Counted from the first letter of the stretch, positions 37,030-46,950 are shown. The stretch: 64,000 bases of DNA from Gynurincola endophyticus (GCF_003991195.1 NZ_RCWL01000007.1:62001-126000); one strand, 5' to 3'. Made by a program: numbers and translations. Notes: generated by a model not told the origin, from the sequence alone.

Positions 37030-37072
37030 ATAAGGGTTGAGAAAGTTATAGTTTAACTTTTTTAACCCTTAT
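37030..37072. terminator. Nested hairpin at the end of pbpC
   Basis: Outer stem ATAAGGGTT (37030-37038) / AACCCTTAT (37064-37072) encloses inner stem AAAGTTA (37042-37048) / TAACTTT (37054-37060). It spans the pbpC stop codon at 37046-37048 and lies 28 bases past the GIN-domain gene, so it may serve both convergent genes. U-tracts are weak. Confidence 0.45.
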
Positions 37073-39376
37073 GTTTATGGTTTGGGTTCTCCCCCGATCG
37101 TCTGCACAGGTAATCTTATTCAATCCTTCTACCGGTTGAAAATAGATTTTCTCTTTCGCCAGTACTTTTCTGTAAAATTGATCGTTCACGTACCATTGTA
37201 CTTCTAATACATCATTGCTGACCTGAGCACTTAATAATAATGGTTCGGGATTAGCCTCGTCTAACAGATATTCTTCACCACGTACCAGACTGTTAATGAC
37301 CGGTGCCCCGGTTTGTAAAATAATTTCGCAGTCGGCATTGTGCGGCGCTATTTTTTCATACATGATGCCATGCGTGCTGAAATAATGCTGCATTTCAGGA
37401 GTAATCTTACGGATATGCTTTCGCTTGTATCCCGTTGCCGGTAAACAATATTGACAATAACTGACCGTTTCCGAAGGGTTCAGGTATACTGTTTCATAAG
37501 CATCGCAATATGCATTTGAAGACCTGTACCGTATGAAATAATCATTCACAATCTGTGTACATTCATCCGTAGGAATCTTTCCGGATTCGGCACATACCAG
37601 ACGGGTATCACAACCGTCAGGCATTTCAAACCACCCGTTTTTACTATTATAGTCGATATTGTTAAAAATTCTGAATAATAATGGCGTAGCGATTGTTGCA
37701 CCCTGTAAAAGGTGTGAAGGAGTTCCGTTAAAATTACCCAGCCAGACGCCTACGGTATATTTTTGATTGTATCCAATGCTCCAGGCATCCCTTCTTCCGT
37801 AGGATGTGCCGGTTTTCCATGCAATTTGTGGCAATTTTTCTGTTTGTTGCCAGTGAAGCGGAAAGTCTGGCCGTTGTATCTGTGTTAGCGTCTGATGAAT
37901 CATATAACTGGCTTCATCGCTCCATAAAGAGTATCCTGTATGAGTAGAGTCTTCCTGCGTATATCTGGTTGGCTGATAATAGCCACCGTTTGCCAATGTG
38001 CTGTAAAGAGTTGTCAGTTCAACCAGGTTACTGCCACATCCCCCTAAAATAACAGATAACCCGAGTTTTTTTTCATCTCTGGCTACCTGCTTAAAGCCAG
38101 CGTCTTTCAATAGTTGAATGAAATTACCGACACCTACATTGTTTAAAGTTTTTACAGCAGGAATATTTAATGAATTACCTAACGCATATTCGAGTGTTAC
38201 CCATCCATTGAATTTGCGGTCAAAGTTTTCAGGAGTGTATCCTTTAAAATTAACAGCAACGTCGGTGATAATAGATTTAGGAGTGGCAATGCCCTGATCA
38301 ATTGCCATCGCATAAATAAAAGGTTTTAAAGTGCTGCCGGGTTGGCGGATAGCTTTGGCGCCATCGACCTGGCCTTGAGCCGGATCATCAAAAAAATCAG
38401 CAGAGCCAATATAACTAAGAATTTCATGTGTTTCATTGTCTATTACTACAACGGCAGCCTGGGAAATTCCCTGCAAACGCATTTGATTTACATAGTCGCT
38501 TACCATCTGCTCGAGGTTATATTGCATTCCTAAATGAATGGTAGAATTAATATTGTAATCCGGACGGCGTTTTAACAACCGCGCATAATGAGGAGCCAGC
38601 CTTGGCAAGGACTCTCTTTTCACTGTTAAAGGTTCATTATAGGCAAGGTCTATGGTGGTTGCATCAAACAACTTATCAGCCGCAAATTTTTTTAACCAGC
38701 GGTTTCGTTCAACAGTGATATAATCGTTTGATTGTCCTAATACCAGTGAACTGGGGCGATTAGGTATAATTGTTAAGGTTACAATTTCTGCAAGCGATAA
38801 ATGATTGGGATTTTTCTTGAAATACATCCAGGAGGCCGATTTGATGCCTTCTATATTTCCGCTATAAGGTAAACGGTTTATATAAGCCTGTAATAATTCA
38901 TCTTTTGAGTAGTTCCATTCTAATTGTACAGCGCGGATCATTTCTTTGAACTTATTCCAATAGGTTCTCGGTTGAGGATCAATCAAACGTGCCAGTTGCA
39001 TTGAAATGGTAGAAGCGCCTGATGTGCGTTTGCCACGAATGATATTTTTAGAAAATGCCCTTGCTAAAGAAAACAGATCAATGCCCGGGTGATAGTAAAA
39101 ACTTTTATCTTCTTTGTATATAATTGTTTCTTTTAGTAATGGAGAAATTTCATCTAACTCGGTTTTCATCCTCCACTTATCATCGTTTGTTAAGAACGCA
39201 TGCAGAAATTCCCCATTCCGGTCATAAATAACCGTTGAATAGTTATTCGGAATCTTAAAAGGAAAGAATAGCTGTACGCAAACTGCTATCAGTATGCTGG
39301 TACTTATCAAGAGTGCCAATGCTTTCCACCAGGAAGTGCTCACTCGTTGTAACAGTTTTTTGTAAAAAATAGTCAT
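37046..39376 (-). CDS. pbpC: Penicillin-binding protein 1C
   Basis: A 776-residue bifunctional peptidoglycan synthase. After a short cytoplasmic part comes one membrane anchor (ALALLISTSILIAVCVQLF). The glycosyltransferase domain has EDKSFYYHPGID (catalytic Glu near 89) and RTSGASTISMQLARL. The transpeptidase domain has the active-site serine in PGSTLKPF (Ser348), SLN near 402, and KTGTSYGRRDAWSIGY near 521. The C-terminal ~90 residues form the PBP1C-specific BiPBP_C domain. I chose the ATG at 39374-39376. The gene is divergent, 58 bases from a macroglobulin lipoprotein, the conserved pbpC/yfhM pairing thought to link wall repair with protease defence. Confidence 0.95.
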   Translation of the reverse strand: MTIFYKKLLQRVSTSWWKALALLISTSILIAVCVQLFFPFKIPNNYSTVIYDRNGEFLHAFLTNDDKWRMKTELDEISPLLKETIIYKEDKSFYYHPGIDLFSLARAFSKNIIRGKRTSGASTISMQLARLIDPQPRTYWNKFKEMIRAVQLEWNYSKDELLQAYINRLPYSGNIEGIKSASWMYFKKNPNHLSLAEIVTLTIIPNRPSSLVLGQSNDYITVERNRWLKKFAADKLFDATTIDLAYNEPLTVKRESLPRLAPHYARLLKRRPDYNINSTIHLGMQYNLEQMVSDYVNQMRLQGISQAAVVVIDNETHEILSYIGSADFFDDPAQGQVDGAKAIRQPGSTLKPFIYAMAIDQGIATPKSIITDVAVNFKGYTPENFDRKFNGWVTLEYALGNSLNIPAVKTLNNVGVGNFIQLLKDAGFKQVARDEKKLGLSVILGGCGSNLVELTTLYSTLANGGYYQPTRYTQEDSTHTGYSLWSDEASYMIHQTLTQIQRPDFPLHWQQTEKLPQIAWKTGTSYGRRDAWSIGYNQKYTVGVWLGNFNGTPSHLLQGATIATPLLFRIFNNIDYNSKNGWFEMPDGCDTRLVCAESGKIPTDECTQIVNDYFIRYRSSNAYCDAYETVYLNPSETVSYCQYCLPATGYKRKHIRKITPEMQHYFSTHGIMYEKIAPHNADCEIILQTGAPVINSLVRGEEYLLDEANPEPLLLSAQVSNDVLEVQWYVNDQFYRKVLAKEKIYFQPVEGLNKITCADDRGRTQTINIRVKKVKL

Positions 39377-39391
39377 GGGTTCAAATTCTAA

Positions 39392-39399
39392 CAAATTTA
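39392..39399 (-). promoter_or_regulatory. Candidate -7 box of pbpC
   Basis: Minus-strand TAAATTTG matches TAnnTTTG 16 bases before the pbpC ATG; the same word recurs at 39414-39421. Spacing to a -33 TTTG is not ideal, so it is tentative. Confidence 0.3.
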
Positions 39400-39434
39400 G
39401 AATTACTTTTATGCAAATTTATCTGTTTTTACTT

Positions 39435-42400
39435 ATGAAAAAGATCTTTTTAGCTCTTGTAATTCTGATAGCTTCAGTGTATTCAGGATGTAAATCATCT
39501 GAGAAAATGGTCGAGATGTATAATGATCCTGAAAACGTTGAGCTGCGCGAAAATCTGATATTTAGTTTTAATGAAGCAATGGTTCCTGATTCATTGTTGA
39601 ATCAATGGGATTCTACAGCTTATGTTGACTTTAGCCCGAAAGTGCGTGGGAAGTTCAGATGGGAAACTCCTTCTCAACTTGTCTTTTCACCCGAACAGGG
39701 CTTTAAACCGGCTACTCAATACCAGGCTTCGGTGAATAAAGCCGTAGCTCAGTTTACAGAAGATAAATCTTTTAGTAAGGCAGCATTTACTTTCAAAACT
39801 CCTACGGTAAAATTGTTGAGTACACAGGTAATGTGGCATCAGGTAGGAGAAAGTTCTGCAAAAATTCAACCCAAATTATATTTACGATTTAATTACGCTG
39901 TTCAGCCGAAAGATGTACAGTCGGTACTGAATGTTTCCTCAAAAGGTCAAAAAATTACCACAGAAGCAGCAACCGCTTCTGAGTCAAATGAAATTGTTTT
40001 TTGGTTAAAAGATGTAAACGTAACCGAAGATGATGTGGAGCTGAATATTGAACTGGCAGCTAATTTAAAACCGGTAGGTGGAGAGTTAGGTTCTGAAAAA
40101 GCATTCAGGGAAAATGGGTATTTAGTGTCTCCATTAAACCTTTATGTTGTAGACGTTCAGGGTGAAATGATTGGTACTGAAGGAAGAGTAAAAGTGCTGT
40201 TGTCACAACCCGTAGATGTAAACACCATTAAATCATTTGTGAAAGTAAAACCTGCCGTTGAATTTCACCTGCAGGCTTTGGATAACGGATTTGAAATTGT
40301 AAGCAGCGGATTTAGTGCTGATCTTTCTTATACGGTTACCATTGAACAAGGAATGAAAGGAACAGTTGGCGGTACAATGAAAAATAGTGTTTCTGAATTA
40401 GTAGAGTTCGGTGAACTGGAGCCGTCGCTAAGTTTTGTTGATAACTCAGCGGTATATCTTGCTAAGAATGGTAGTAAAAATATCGAAGTTGAAATCAATA
40501 GCATCGAAGAAGTAGAAATTACTTTGTACAAAGTATATGAAAACAATATTATCCCTGTAAGAAAATCTTACTACAATCCTGAATATGATTACTGGGATGG
40601 AGAAGAATCTTTAGAATATGGAGATGTTGTATATAAAGAAAAAATAGCTACCAGTAAAATACCCGCTCAAAGTGGTGTTCGCTTATTGAACTTTAACTTC
40701 AAAGAAAAGTTGCCAAACGAGCAAGGATTATATTACATCACTATCCGTGATACAAAAGAATACTGGAATAGCGTAAGTAAGCTGATTTCTTTTTCGGATA
40801 TCGGTTTAATCGCCAAAAGTAATAAAAAACAAGTACACGTTTTTGCAAATAGTATTACGAGTGCATTGCCTTACAATCAGGTAAACGTTCTGGTATACAG
40901 CAGAAATAATCAGATTGTAGGTAGAGGTGTTACTAATAACGACGGGGTGGCTGTGATTGATATTGAAGAAAAAAATGCTTCAGGTTTTGAACCGGCAATG
41001 GTAATTGCTAAAACAGAAGATGATTTTAACTACTTACTGTTTAATCAAACCAGAGTAAATACAGACCGTTTTGAAGTGGGTGGTAAAATAATGAATACTA
41101 CCGGACTGGATGTATTCGTATATGGTCCGAGAGATATTTACCGTCCGGGTGAAAGCATTCAATATGCAGCAATTGTTCGTACACCTGAATGGAAAGTACC
41201 GGAAAATAATACCTATATTCTTAAATGGAGATATCCGAACGGAAAAGAAATTCTGACTTTCAGAAAAAACAGCCAGCAGGAAGGAATGTTTGATGGTACT
41301 TATCAGATACCGCAAAGCTCTATCACCGGTACTTATTCATTGGAAGTATATTCCCCTACAGAAGTATTGCTGGCTTCTAAACAATATTATGTAGAAGAGT
41401 TCATGCCTGATCGTATTAAACTGATCATGCCGACCGTTCCTGCAACCATTAATATCGGTAATAAAGTTGATTTGCCGGTAACTGCACAGAATTTGTTCGG
41501 CACCCCTGCTGCAAACAGAAATTATGAAGCCAGTACACAGGTTCGTTTTAAATCATTCCGGGCAGAGAAATATCCGAACTATAATTTTAGTTTGAGAAAT
41601 CTGGCTGTGAAAGTGAGTGAAACTTTTAATCAGGGTAAAACTGATGAGAATGGTAAGTTCACTGAATCATTCACCGCAGGAAATGTTTATGCGAATAATG
41701 GTGTGTTGGAAGTAAATCATTTTGTAACTGTGTTTGATGAAACCGGCAGGCCTTTAAGCAGAGCGGTAAAGTTTGATGTGGTTTCACAAAACTACTTTGT
41801 AGGTGTGGGAGGATATAATTATAATTATTATCCATTGAATCGTACGGTTGAATTTCCATTGATTGCTACCAGTTATAAAGGTGATGCGGTAAGCGGAAAA
41901 GTGAAAGTAGAAGTGGTAAAATATGAGTACAGAAATATTCTGAGAAGATCCGGTGAGTATTATCGTTATGAGTCACAGGAAGTACAGAATATCGTTGAAA
42001 CTAAAAATATCACTGTTCAGGGAGAACAAACAAAATATACTTATAAACCGACCATCGCCGGAAGATATGCTTTAAGAGTATACGCCGAAGGGTCGAATGC
42101 TTTCGTAGAACAGGTTTTCTATAGTTACGGAAGTTGGGGGGCGGATAGAAACAGCTTCTCTGTGAGTAAAGAAGGTACCGTTGATATAGAACTGGATAAA
42201 AGTAATTACAAAGTCGGAGAGTCTATTAGAGCCCTTTTCAAAACTCCTTTTGACGGTAAATTGCTGGTAACGGTTGAAAATAATCAGCTAGTGTATCAGA
42301 AGTTAATTGATGTAACCAATCAATCAGCTTCATTAGATATTCCGACCGGTGGCAGCTTCCTGCCAAACGTTTATATCTCTGCTACTTTAATTAAAGCACA

Positions 42401-44795
42401 TACCCGGTCAGATCTGCCGTTAACGACAGCTGTAGGTTACAAAAATGTAACGGTAGAAGATGACAAGAAAAAAATTGATGTAGCGATTAAAGCCGTAGAA
42501 GAATCACGTTCTAAGAAAAAACAACGCATTACTGTAAAAGCAGCTCCAAATGCTGTGGTAACGATTGCCGTTGTAGATGAAGGAGTTAATCAGATAACAG
42601 ACTTTAAAGCGCCGAACCCTTATAAATATTTTTATGGTAAACGTGCTTTAGGAGTAGCCGCTTATAACTTATATCCTTTCCTGTTCCCGGAAAAGTATAA
42701 CATATTAAGTTCTACCGGTGCCGGCGATGATATGATGGCTAAACGTGCCAATACAATGCCTGCCAAACGTGTAGAAATTATGAGCTACTGGAGTGGTGTA
42801 AAAGTTGCCGGCAGCGGTGGTGAGGTAGATTTTGATATCGATATTCCTACCTTCTCCGGTAACCTGCAGATTATGGCGGTTGCCGTAAAAGGTGATCAGT
42901 TTGGTGCCGCTCAGCAGGATATGAAAGTAGTAGATCCATTGGTGGTAAGTACGGCATTACCGAGATTTATGTCTCCGAATGATACCGTAACTATGCCGGT
43001 TTCTATTACCAATACTACTCAAAAAGCGATTAGCGCCACTGTAGAAGTAGAAACACATAAAGAGGTAAAAGCAATTGCCGTATCTGCCGAAAAAGTAAAT
43101 ATAGAGGCAGGTAGAGAAGCCGTGGTACAATATAGATTAATTGCTCCTTCAACGATCGGAGTGGTTAACAGTACAGTGAAAGTGAAAGGTGCAGGTGAAA
43201 CTTTTGAACAGAAAATTGAGTGGAGTGTTCGTCCGACCGCACCACTACAAAAACGTAGTGGCAGTGGTTCAGTGGAAGGGGCGCAGGTTAAGAAAGTGAA
43301 TTTCGAAACAGCTTCATTTATCCAAAGTTCAGTAGATGTTGAACTGGTGGTGAGTGCGCTGCCGGGAGTAAGCTTAGGTAAGCAATTAAATTACCTGTTA
43401 AACTATCCTTACGGTTGTACGGAACAAACAGTGTCAGCCGCTTTCCCGCAATTGTATTATAAAGATCTCGTGGTTTATTATCAGAAACCGGGTAATACAC
43501 AAGCTGCAGGAATGAATGTAATGGGAGCATTGTCAACTATTCAGAAACGCCAGATTTACAACGGAGGTGTTACATTATGGGAAGGCAACTATTCTGTAGA
43601 AGCTCATTGGTTTTCCAGCGTGTATGCCGCTCATTTTATGATTGAAGCACAACGCGCAGGATATGAAATTAATAAAAAGACATTGGCAGGACTGTTAAAC
43701 TACCTCGATGGCCAGTTGCGTTCTAAAAAACGGATTGACTATCGTTATAATAATGGTCAGCTTAAGAAAATAGCACCGAAAGAAATTGCTTATAGCCTGT
43801 ATGTATTGGCATTGGCGAAACAGGCTAACCGTTCTATCATGAACTTCTATTCTGAGAATAGTGACTTGTTGAGCCTGGATGGAAAATACCTGTTAAGTGC
43901 TGCTTATGCATTAGTAGGAGATAAAAAAGGATTCCAGCAGATATTACCGAAGAGCTTCTCTGGTGAGGTATCTGAAAAAGCAACTGGCGGAAGCTTCTAT
44001 TCACCGATCCGTGACGAAGCAATCGCATTAAATGCTTTACTGGATGTGGACCCTGCGAATAGCCAGATTCCGGTAATGGCGCAACACGTAACACAAGCGA
44101 TTGCAAACAGCAGATGGTTTACCACACAGGAAGCTGTGTTCAGTGTATTAGCCATCGGTAAAATGGCTAAACAGGCCAATACTCAAACCGTCGCCGGTGA
44201 AGTAGTAGTAGATGGTAAAACCGTAACCTCTACAAAAGGCGAAACTGTTAAACTGAAAACAGCCCAGCTAAAAGGAAGTAATGTAGAAGTTAAAAGTACC
44301 GGTACCGGTAAATTGTATTACAGCTGGGTGAGTGAAGGAATCGATGCCACCGGTAAATTTGAAGAAGTGGATAATTATATCAAAGTGCGCAGAAAGTTCT
44401 ATAACAGAAATGGAAACGTAAATACCAATGGCGTATTCCAGCAGAACGACCTGATAGTCGTAGAGCTTTCGATCGAAAAATCATACAGCGACCGTATCGA
44501 GAATGTAGTAATTACTGACTTATTACCAGCTGGTTTTGAAATTGAAAATACACGTCTCCAGAATCTTCCGAATATGACCTGGGTGAAAGCAACTGATTAC
44601 CCGTTAAGTGAAGATTTCAGAGACGATCGTATTAACCTGTTCGTAGATTTGTATAAGCAAAAACAGGTTTATTATTACCTGGTACGCGCAGTATCGCCGG
44701 GAGTATTCCAGTTAGGCCCTGTAGCTGCCGATGCAATGTATAACGGAGAAATGCATTCTTATAATGGTGGAGGTACGATTACAATTCAACCATAG
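39435..44795 (+). CDS. Alpha-2-macroglobulin lipoprotein (YfhM-like), thioester-containing
   Basis: A 1786-residue periplasmic lipoprotein; start chosen at the ATG of MKKIFLALVILIASVYSGCKSSEK, where Cys19 follows a lipobox. MG domains fill the N-terminal half, with an MG2 stretch at FVYGPRDIYRPGESIQYAAIVRTP. Later come the bait/A2M region and the thioester YPYGCTEQTVSA (Cys1328), followed by the alpha-helical thioester domain and a C-terminal receptor-like beta domain. It is predicted to trap proteases covalently in the periplasm. The divergent neighbour is pbpC, as for E. coli yfhM. It differs from the macroglobulin at 1-5353, which lacks the thioester and lipobox. Confidence 0.95.
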   Translation: MKKIFLALVILIASVYSGCKSSEKMVEMYNDPENVELRENLIFSFNEAMVPDSLLNQWDSTAYVDFSPKVRGKFRWETPSQLVFSPEQGFKPATQYQASVNKAVAQFTEDKSFSKAAFTFKTPTVKLLSTQVMWHQVGESSAKIQPKLYLRFNYAVQPKDVQSVLNVSSKGQKITTEAATASESNEIVFWLKDVNVTEDDVELNIELAANLKPVGGELGSEKAFRENGYLVSPLNLYVVDVQGEMIGTEGRVKVLLSQPVDVNTIKSFVKVKPAVEFHLQALDNGFEIVSSGFSADLSYTVTIEQGMKGTVGGTMKNSVSELVEFGELEPSLSFVDNSAVYLAKNGSKNIEVEINSIEEVEITLYKVYENNIIPVRKSYYNPEYDYWDGEESLEYGDVVYKEKIATSKIPAQSGVRLLNFNFKEKLPNEQGLYYITIRDTKEYWNSVSKLISFSDIGLIAKSNKKQVHVFANSITSALPYNQVNVLVYSRNNQIVGRGVTNNDGVAVIDIEEKNASGFEPAMVIAKTEDDFNYLLFNQTRVNTDRFEVGGKIMNTTGLDVFVYGPRDIYRPGESIQYAAIVRTPEWKVPENNTYILKWRYPNGKEILTFRKNSQQEGMFDGTYQIPQSSITGTYSLEVYSPTEVLLASKQYYVEEFMPDRIKLIMPTVPATINIGNKVDLPVTAQNLFGTPAANRNYEASTQVRFKSFRAEKYPNYNFSLRNLAVKVSETFNQGKTDENGKFTESFTAGNVYANNGVLEVNHFVTVFDETGRPLSRAVKFDVVSQNYFVGVGGYNYNYYPLNRTVEFPLIATSYKGDAVSGKVKVEVVKYEYRNILRRSGEYYRYESQEVQNIVETKNITVQGEQTKYTYKPTIAGRYALRVYAEGSNAFVEQVFYSYGSWGADRNSFSVSKEGTVDIELDKSNYKVGESIRALFKTPFDGKLLVTVENNQLVYQKLIDVTNQSASLDIPTGGSFLPNVYISATLIKAHTRSDLPLTTAVGYKNVTVEDDKKKIDVAIKAVEESRSKKKQRITVKAAPNAVVTIAVVDEGVNQITDFKAPNPYKYFYGKRALGVAAYNLYPFLFPEKYNILSSTGAGDDMMAKRANTMPAKRVEIMSYWSGVKVAGSGGEVDFDIDIPTFSGNLQIMAVAVKGDQFGAAQQDMKVVDPLVVSTALPRFMSPNDTVTMPVSITNTTQKAISATVEVETHKEVKAIAVSAEKVNIEAGREAVVQYRLIAPSTIGVVNSTVKVKGAGETFEQKIEWSVRPTAPLQKRSGSGSVEGAQVKKVNFETASFIQSSVDVELVVSALPGVSLGKQLNYLLNYPYGCTEQTVSAAFPQLYYKDLVVYYQKPGNTQAAGMNVMGALSTIQKRQIYNGGVTLWEGNYSVEAHWFSSVYAAHFMIEAQRAGYEINKKTLAGLLNYLDGQLRSKKRIDYRYNNGQLKKIAPKEIAYSLYVLALAKQANRSIMNFYSENSDLLSLDGKYLLSAAYALVGDKKGFQQILPKSFSGEVSEKATGGSFYSPIRDEAIALNALLDVDPANSQIPVMAQHVTQAIANSRWFTTQEAVFSVLAIGKMAKQANTQTVAGEVVVDGKTVTSTKGETVKLKTAQLKGSNVEVKSTGTGKLYYSWVSEGIDATGKFEEVDNYIKVRRKFYNRNGNVNTNGVFQQNDLIVVELSIEKSYSDRIENVVITDLLPAGFEIENTRLQNLPNMTWVKATDYPLSEDFRDDRINLFVDLYKQKQVYYYLVRAVSPGVFQLGPVAADAMYNGEMHSYNGGGTITIQP

Positions 44796-44811
44796 AATGT
44801 TCAAATAATAG

Positions 44812-44841
44812 AAAGCCCCCAAAAAATTATGGGGGCTTTTA
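44812..44841 (+). terminator. Terminator of the macroglobulin lipoprotein gene
   Basis: AAAGCCCCC and GGGGGCTTT pair around an A/T-rich loop and are followed by TATTTTAT, 17 bases after the stop codon. Confidence 0.85.
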
Positions 44842-44934
44842 TTTTATATGGTGGGTTTTAAAATTTTATTATGATGGGTGTTTCTCTTGCCATAATAATT
44901 TCATAAAACATTCTTCGTATTCTATAAATGAATT

Positions 44935-45153
44935 TTATAATTCCTGCTCATCTTTGCCCTGCCGTTGGTAAATTCTCAAAAGGAAAAACGCCATAATCGG
45001 AGATACGAAATTCATCATTCTCAAAGTTCTTCTTTGCTCAATCGTTATCTTTTTCGCACGCTGTATAATGCTGGAAAAAAGAATAGCGGCAATGATATGC
45101 AGACAAAGTAAAATAACTAAGATGGTCAGGAGTGTATTTTTCTCAAACAACAT
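44935..45153 (-). CDS. Small hypothetical membrane protein
   Basis: A 72-residue protein from the ATG at 45151-45153 (a longer frame from a TTG at 45186 is less likely). Two hydrophobic segments are visible: LLTILVILLCLHIIAAILFSSII near residues 8-30 and MMNFVSPIMAFFLLRIYQ near 47-64, joined by a basic loop (QRAKKITIEQRRTL). The tail is charged (RQGKDEQEL). Not recognised as a known family; a small inner-membrane protein is all that can be said. It stands alone between the macroglobulin terminator and the divergent MFS gene. Confidence 0.5.
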   Translation of the reverse strand: MLFEKNTLLTILVILLCLHIIAAILFSSIIQRAKKITIEQRRTLRMMNFVSPIMAFFLLRIYQRQGKDEQEL

Positions 45154-45348
45154 AGTTGCTAAATTAATATAAATAAAATTAAGCAATTTTTTGAGTTGAA
45201 AATGAGGTGATTGTGATGGTTTTGCAAGATAGGTAATGTATGCCGGATGATTAAGGCGATGGTGAATACACCACCTTTTAATGATTCAACCAAACATTTT
45301 GGCGGATTGAATGTTTTTATTAAAATTTGATTAAAAGAAAGACGTTTT

Positions 45349-45948
45349 ATGGACAGGAAAGAGCGGATGATTTTGATATTGTTAGCGTGTTTGAACTTTA
45401 CACATATATTAGATTTCATGATCATGATGCCATTAGGAAACTACCTGATGCCTCATTTTAATATCAGTGCACAGTTTTTCAGTTTGATAGTAGCAGCGTA
45501 CCCCGTAACAGCATTTTTTTCAGGATTGATGGCGGCATCTTTTGTTGACCGTTATGACCGCAAAAAGATTCTCGTATCGGCTTATATTGGTTTTTTAGTG
45601 GGCACTATTTTATGTGGATTAGCACCTACGGCAGGTTTGCTGATGGCCGCCCGCATTGCTACCGGTTTATTCGGTGGATTAATCGGCGCCCAGGTTTTAT
45701 CGATCATTGCCGATGTATTCCCTTACGAAAAGAGGGGTAGGGCGATGAGCTCTATTTTTCTGGCATTTTCTGTTTCTTCTATTTTCGGGGTTCCGTTCAG
45801 TTTATACCTGGCAAACCTCATTTCATGGCATGCTCCTTTTATTTTTATCGGAGTAGTGGGTATCGTCGTAGTGCCTTTACTGATCAGGTTCATTCCGAGT
45901 GTGAGTGCGCGCATTTATCTACCAGAAACGGTGAAAAAGAAAACCTGA
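45349..45948 (+). CDS. MFS transporter, N-terminal half (gene split by frameshift)
   Basis: A 199-residue product with six hydrophobic helices, matching exactly helices 1-6 of a 12-helix major facilitator. The family motif between helices 2 and 3 is seen (SFVDRYDRKKILVSAY). The frame then changes: after ...RFIPSVSA the current frame reads RIYLPETVKKKT and stops, while the other frame continues HLSTRNGEKENLMDVF into the C-terminal half. The break coincides with GCGCGC at 45907-45912, so a two-base GC gain would explain it. The TGA overlaps the ATG of the second half (TGATG). Probably one drug- or sugar-efflux-type transporter originally. It is either a pseudogene, a sequence error, or a two-chain transporter. 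Confidence 0.75.
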   Translation: MDRKERMILILLACLNFTHILDFMIMMPLGNYLMPHFNISAQFFSLIVAAYPVTAFFSGLMAASFVDRYDRKKILVSAYIGFLVGTILCGLAPTAGLLMAARIATGLFGGLIGAQVLSIIADVFPYEKRGRAMSSIFLAFSVSSIFGVPFSLYLANLISWHAPFIFIGVVGIVVVPLLIRFIPSVSARIYLPETVKKKT

Positions 45949-46553
45949 TGGATGTGTTTAAGAGCATTTTTTCTCAGAAAAACCAATTGCTGGCTTTGGC
46001 ACTGACTTCTATTTCAATGTTGGGCCACTTTATGGTGATTCCGTTTATTAATCCTTATATGGAGTTTAATGTAGGGTTCTCGAAGCAGGAAACGCCCTTA
46101 ATTTATATGGTAGGAGGTGCATTTACATTGATTTCATCCAGTTTTATCGGTCGTTTAGCAGATAAATATGGAAAATTCAGGATTTATCGCATCTGTTTAT
46201 TCTTATCAATCATACCGATCCTGATTATCACGAATATGCCGGTTTTACCATTATATGTAGTGCTGGGTATTTTCGGGTTCTGGTTCATGTTCAGTACCGG
46301 TAGAAATATTCCTTCTCAGGCAATGATCTCTACTGTTGTGGAGCCGGCCCGGCGGGGACAATTTATGTCAGTTAACTCTTCTATTCAGCAATTAAGCACA
46401 GGTTCAGCCGCTATTATTTCGGGAATGATTGTTACTCAATCGGCTAGCGGAGCGATTGATCATTACGAATGGGTAGGCTATCTGAGTATAACAATTTTGA
46501 TATTATCGTTCTTCGTGGCACGGCAGTTGGCGAAGGGGCAGGAACTGGTGTAG
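45948..46553 (+). CDS. MFS transporter, C-terminal half (gene split by frameshift)
   Basis: A 201-residue product beginning at ATG 45948 (MDVFKSIFSQKNQ), the first A being shared with the upstream TGA. It holds helices 7-12: LGHFMVIPFINPYM, IYMVGGAFTLISSSFIG, CLFLSIIPILIITN, YVVLGIFGFWFMFS, and two more, with the repeated motif GRLADKYGKF between helices 8 and 9. The frame is open further upstream (to 45825), consistent with an ancestral single gene. Because the break falls in the cytoplasmic loop between the two six-helix bundles, co-expression by termination-reinitiation could still yield a working transporter. Confidence 0.75.
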   Translation: MDVFKSIFSQKNQLLALALTSISMLGHFMVIPFINPYMEFNVGFSKQETPLIYMVGGAFTLISSSFIGRLADKYGKFRIYRICLFLSIIPILIITNMPVLPLYVVLGIFGFWFMFSTGRNIPSQAMISTVVEPARRGQFMSVNSSIQQLSTGSAAIISGMIVTQSASGAIDHYEWVGYLSITILILSFFVARQLAKGQELV

Positions 46554-46610
46554 CGCAGGCTACACTTTTTTTGTTTTTCTATAGTTTATTGATATAGAGG
46601 TAGGTACAAC

Positions 46611-46640
46611 GCAAAAATCCCGATAATAATCGGGATCAAT
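46611..46640 (-). terminator. Terminator of rpsT
   Basis: On the minus strand ATCCCGAT (46629-46636), loop TATT, ATCGGGAT (46617-46624) then TTTTTGCG, about 30 bases after the rpsT stop. Confidence 0.85.
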
Positions 46641-46666
46641 CATGTATCTTTGATTTGAATACTGAC

Positions 46667-46927
46667 CTAAGCTGCGTTTAATGCATTCACTTGTTTAGCC
46701 AGCTTGCTTTTTAAGTTCGCTGCTTTATTTCTGTGAATTACACCTCTTTTCGCCAATTTATCGATCATTGAAGCTACATTCTGCATTTCTTCAGAAGCTG
46801 ATTTACCTTCTTTGATTGCTTTTAAGTCACGAATAGCATTTCTGGTAGTTTTACCATGATATCTATTTCTTTCACGACGCTTTGCTGATTGGCGAACATC
46901 TTTTTTGGTAGCCTTGTGATTTGCCAT
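46667..46927 (-). CDS. rpsT: 30S ribosomal protein S20
   Basis: An 86-residue basic helical protein with the family start MANHKATKKDVRQSAKRRERNR and the conserved KRGVIHRNKAANLKSKLAK near the C-terminus. It binds 16S rRNA early in 30S assembly. It is a single-gene unit with a well-formed promoter upstream and a terminator downstream, and lies convergent to the split MFS gene. Confidence 0.98.
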   Translation of the reverse strand: MANHKATKKDVRQSAKRRERNRYHGKTTRNAIRDLKAIKEGKSASEEMQNVASMIDKLAKRGVIHRNKAANLKSKLAKQVNALNAA

Positions 46928-46950
46928 TTCTATCTAAAAATTTTGGACAG

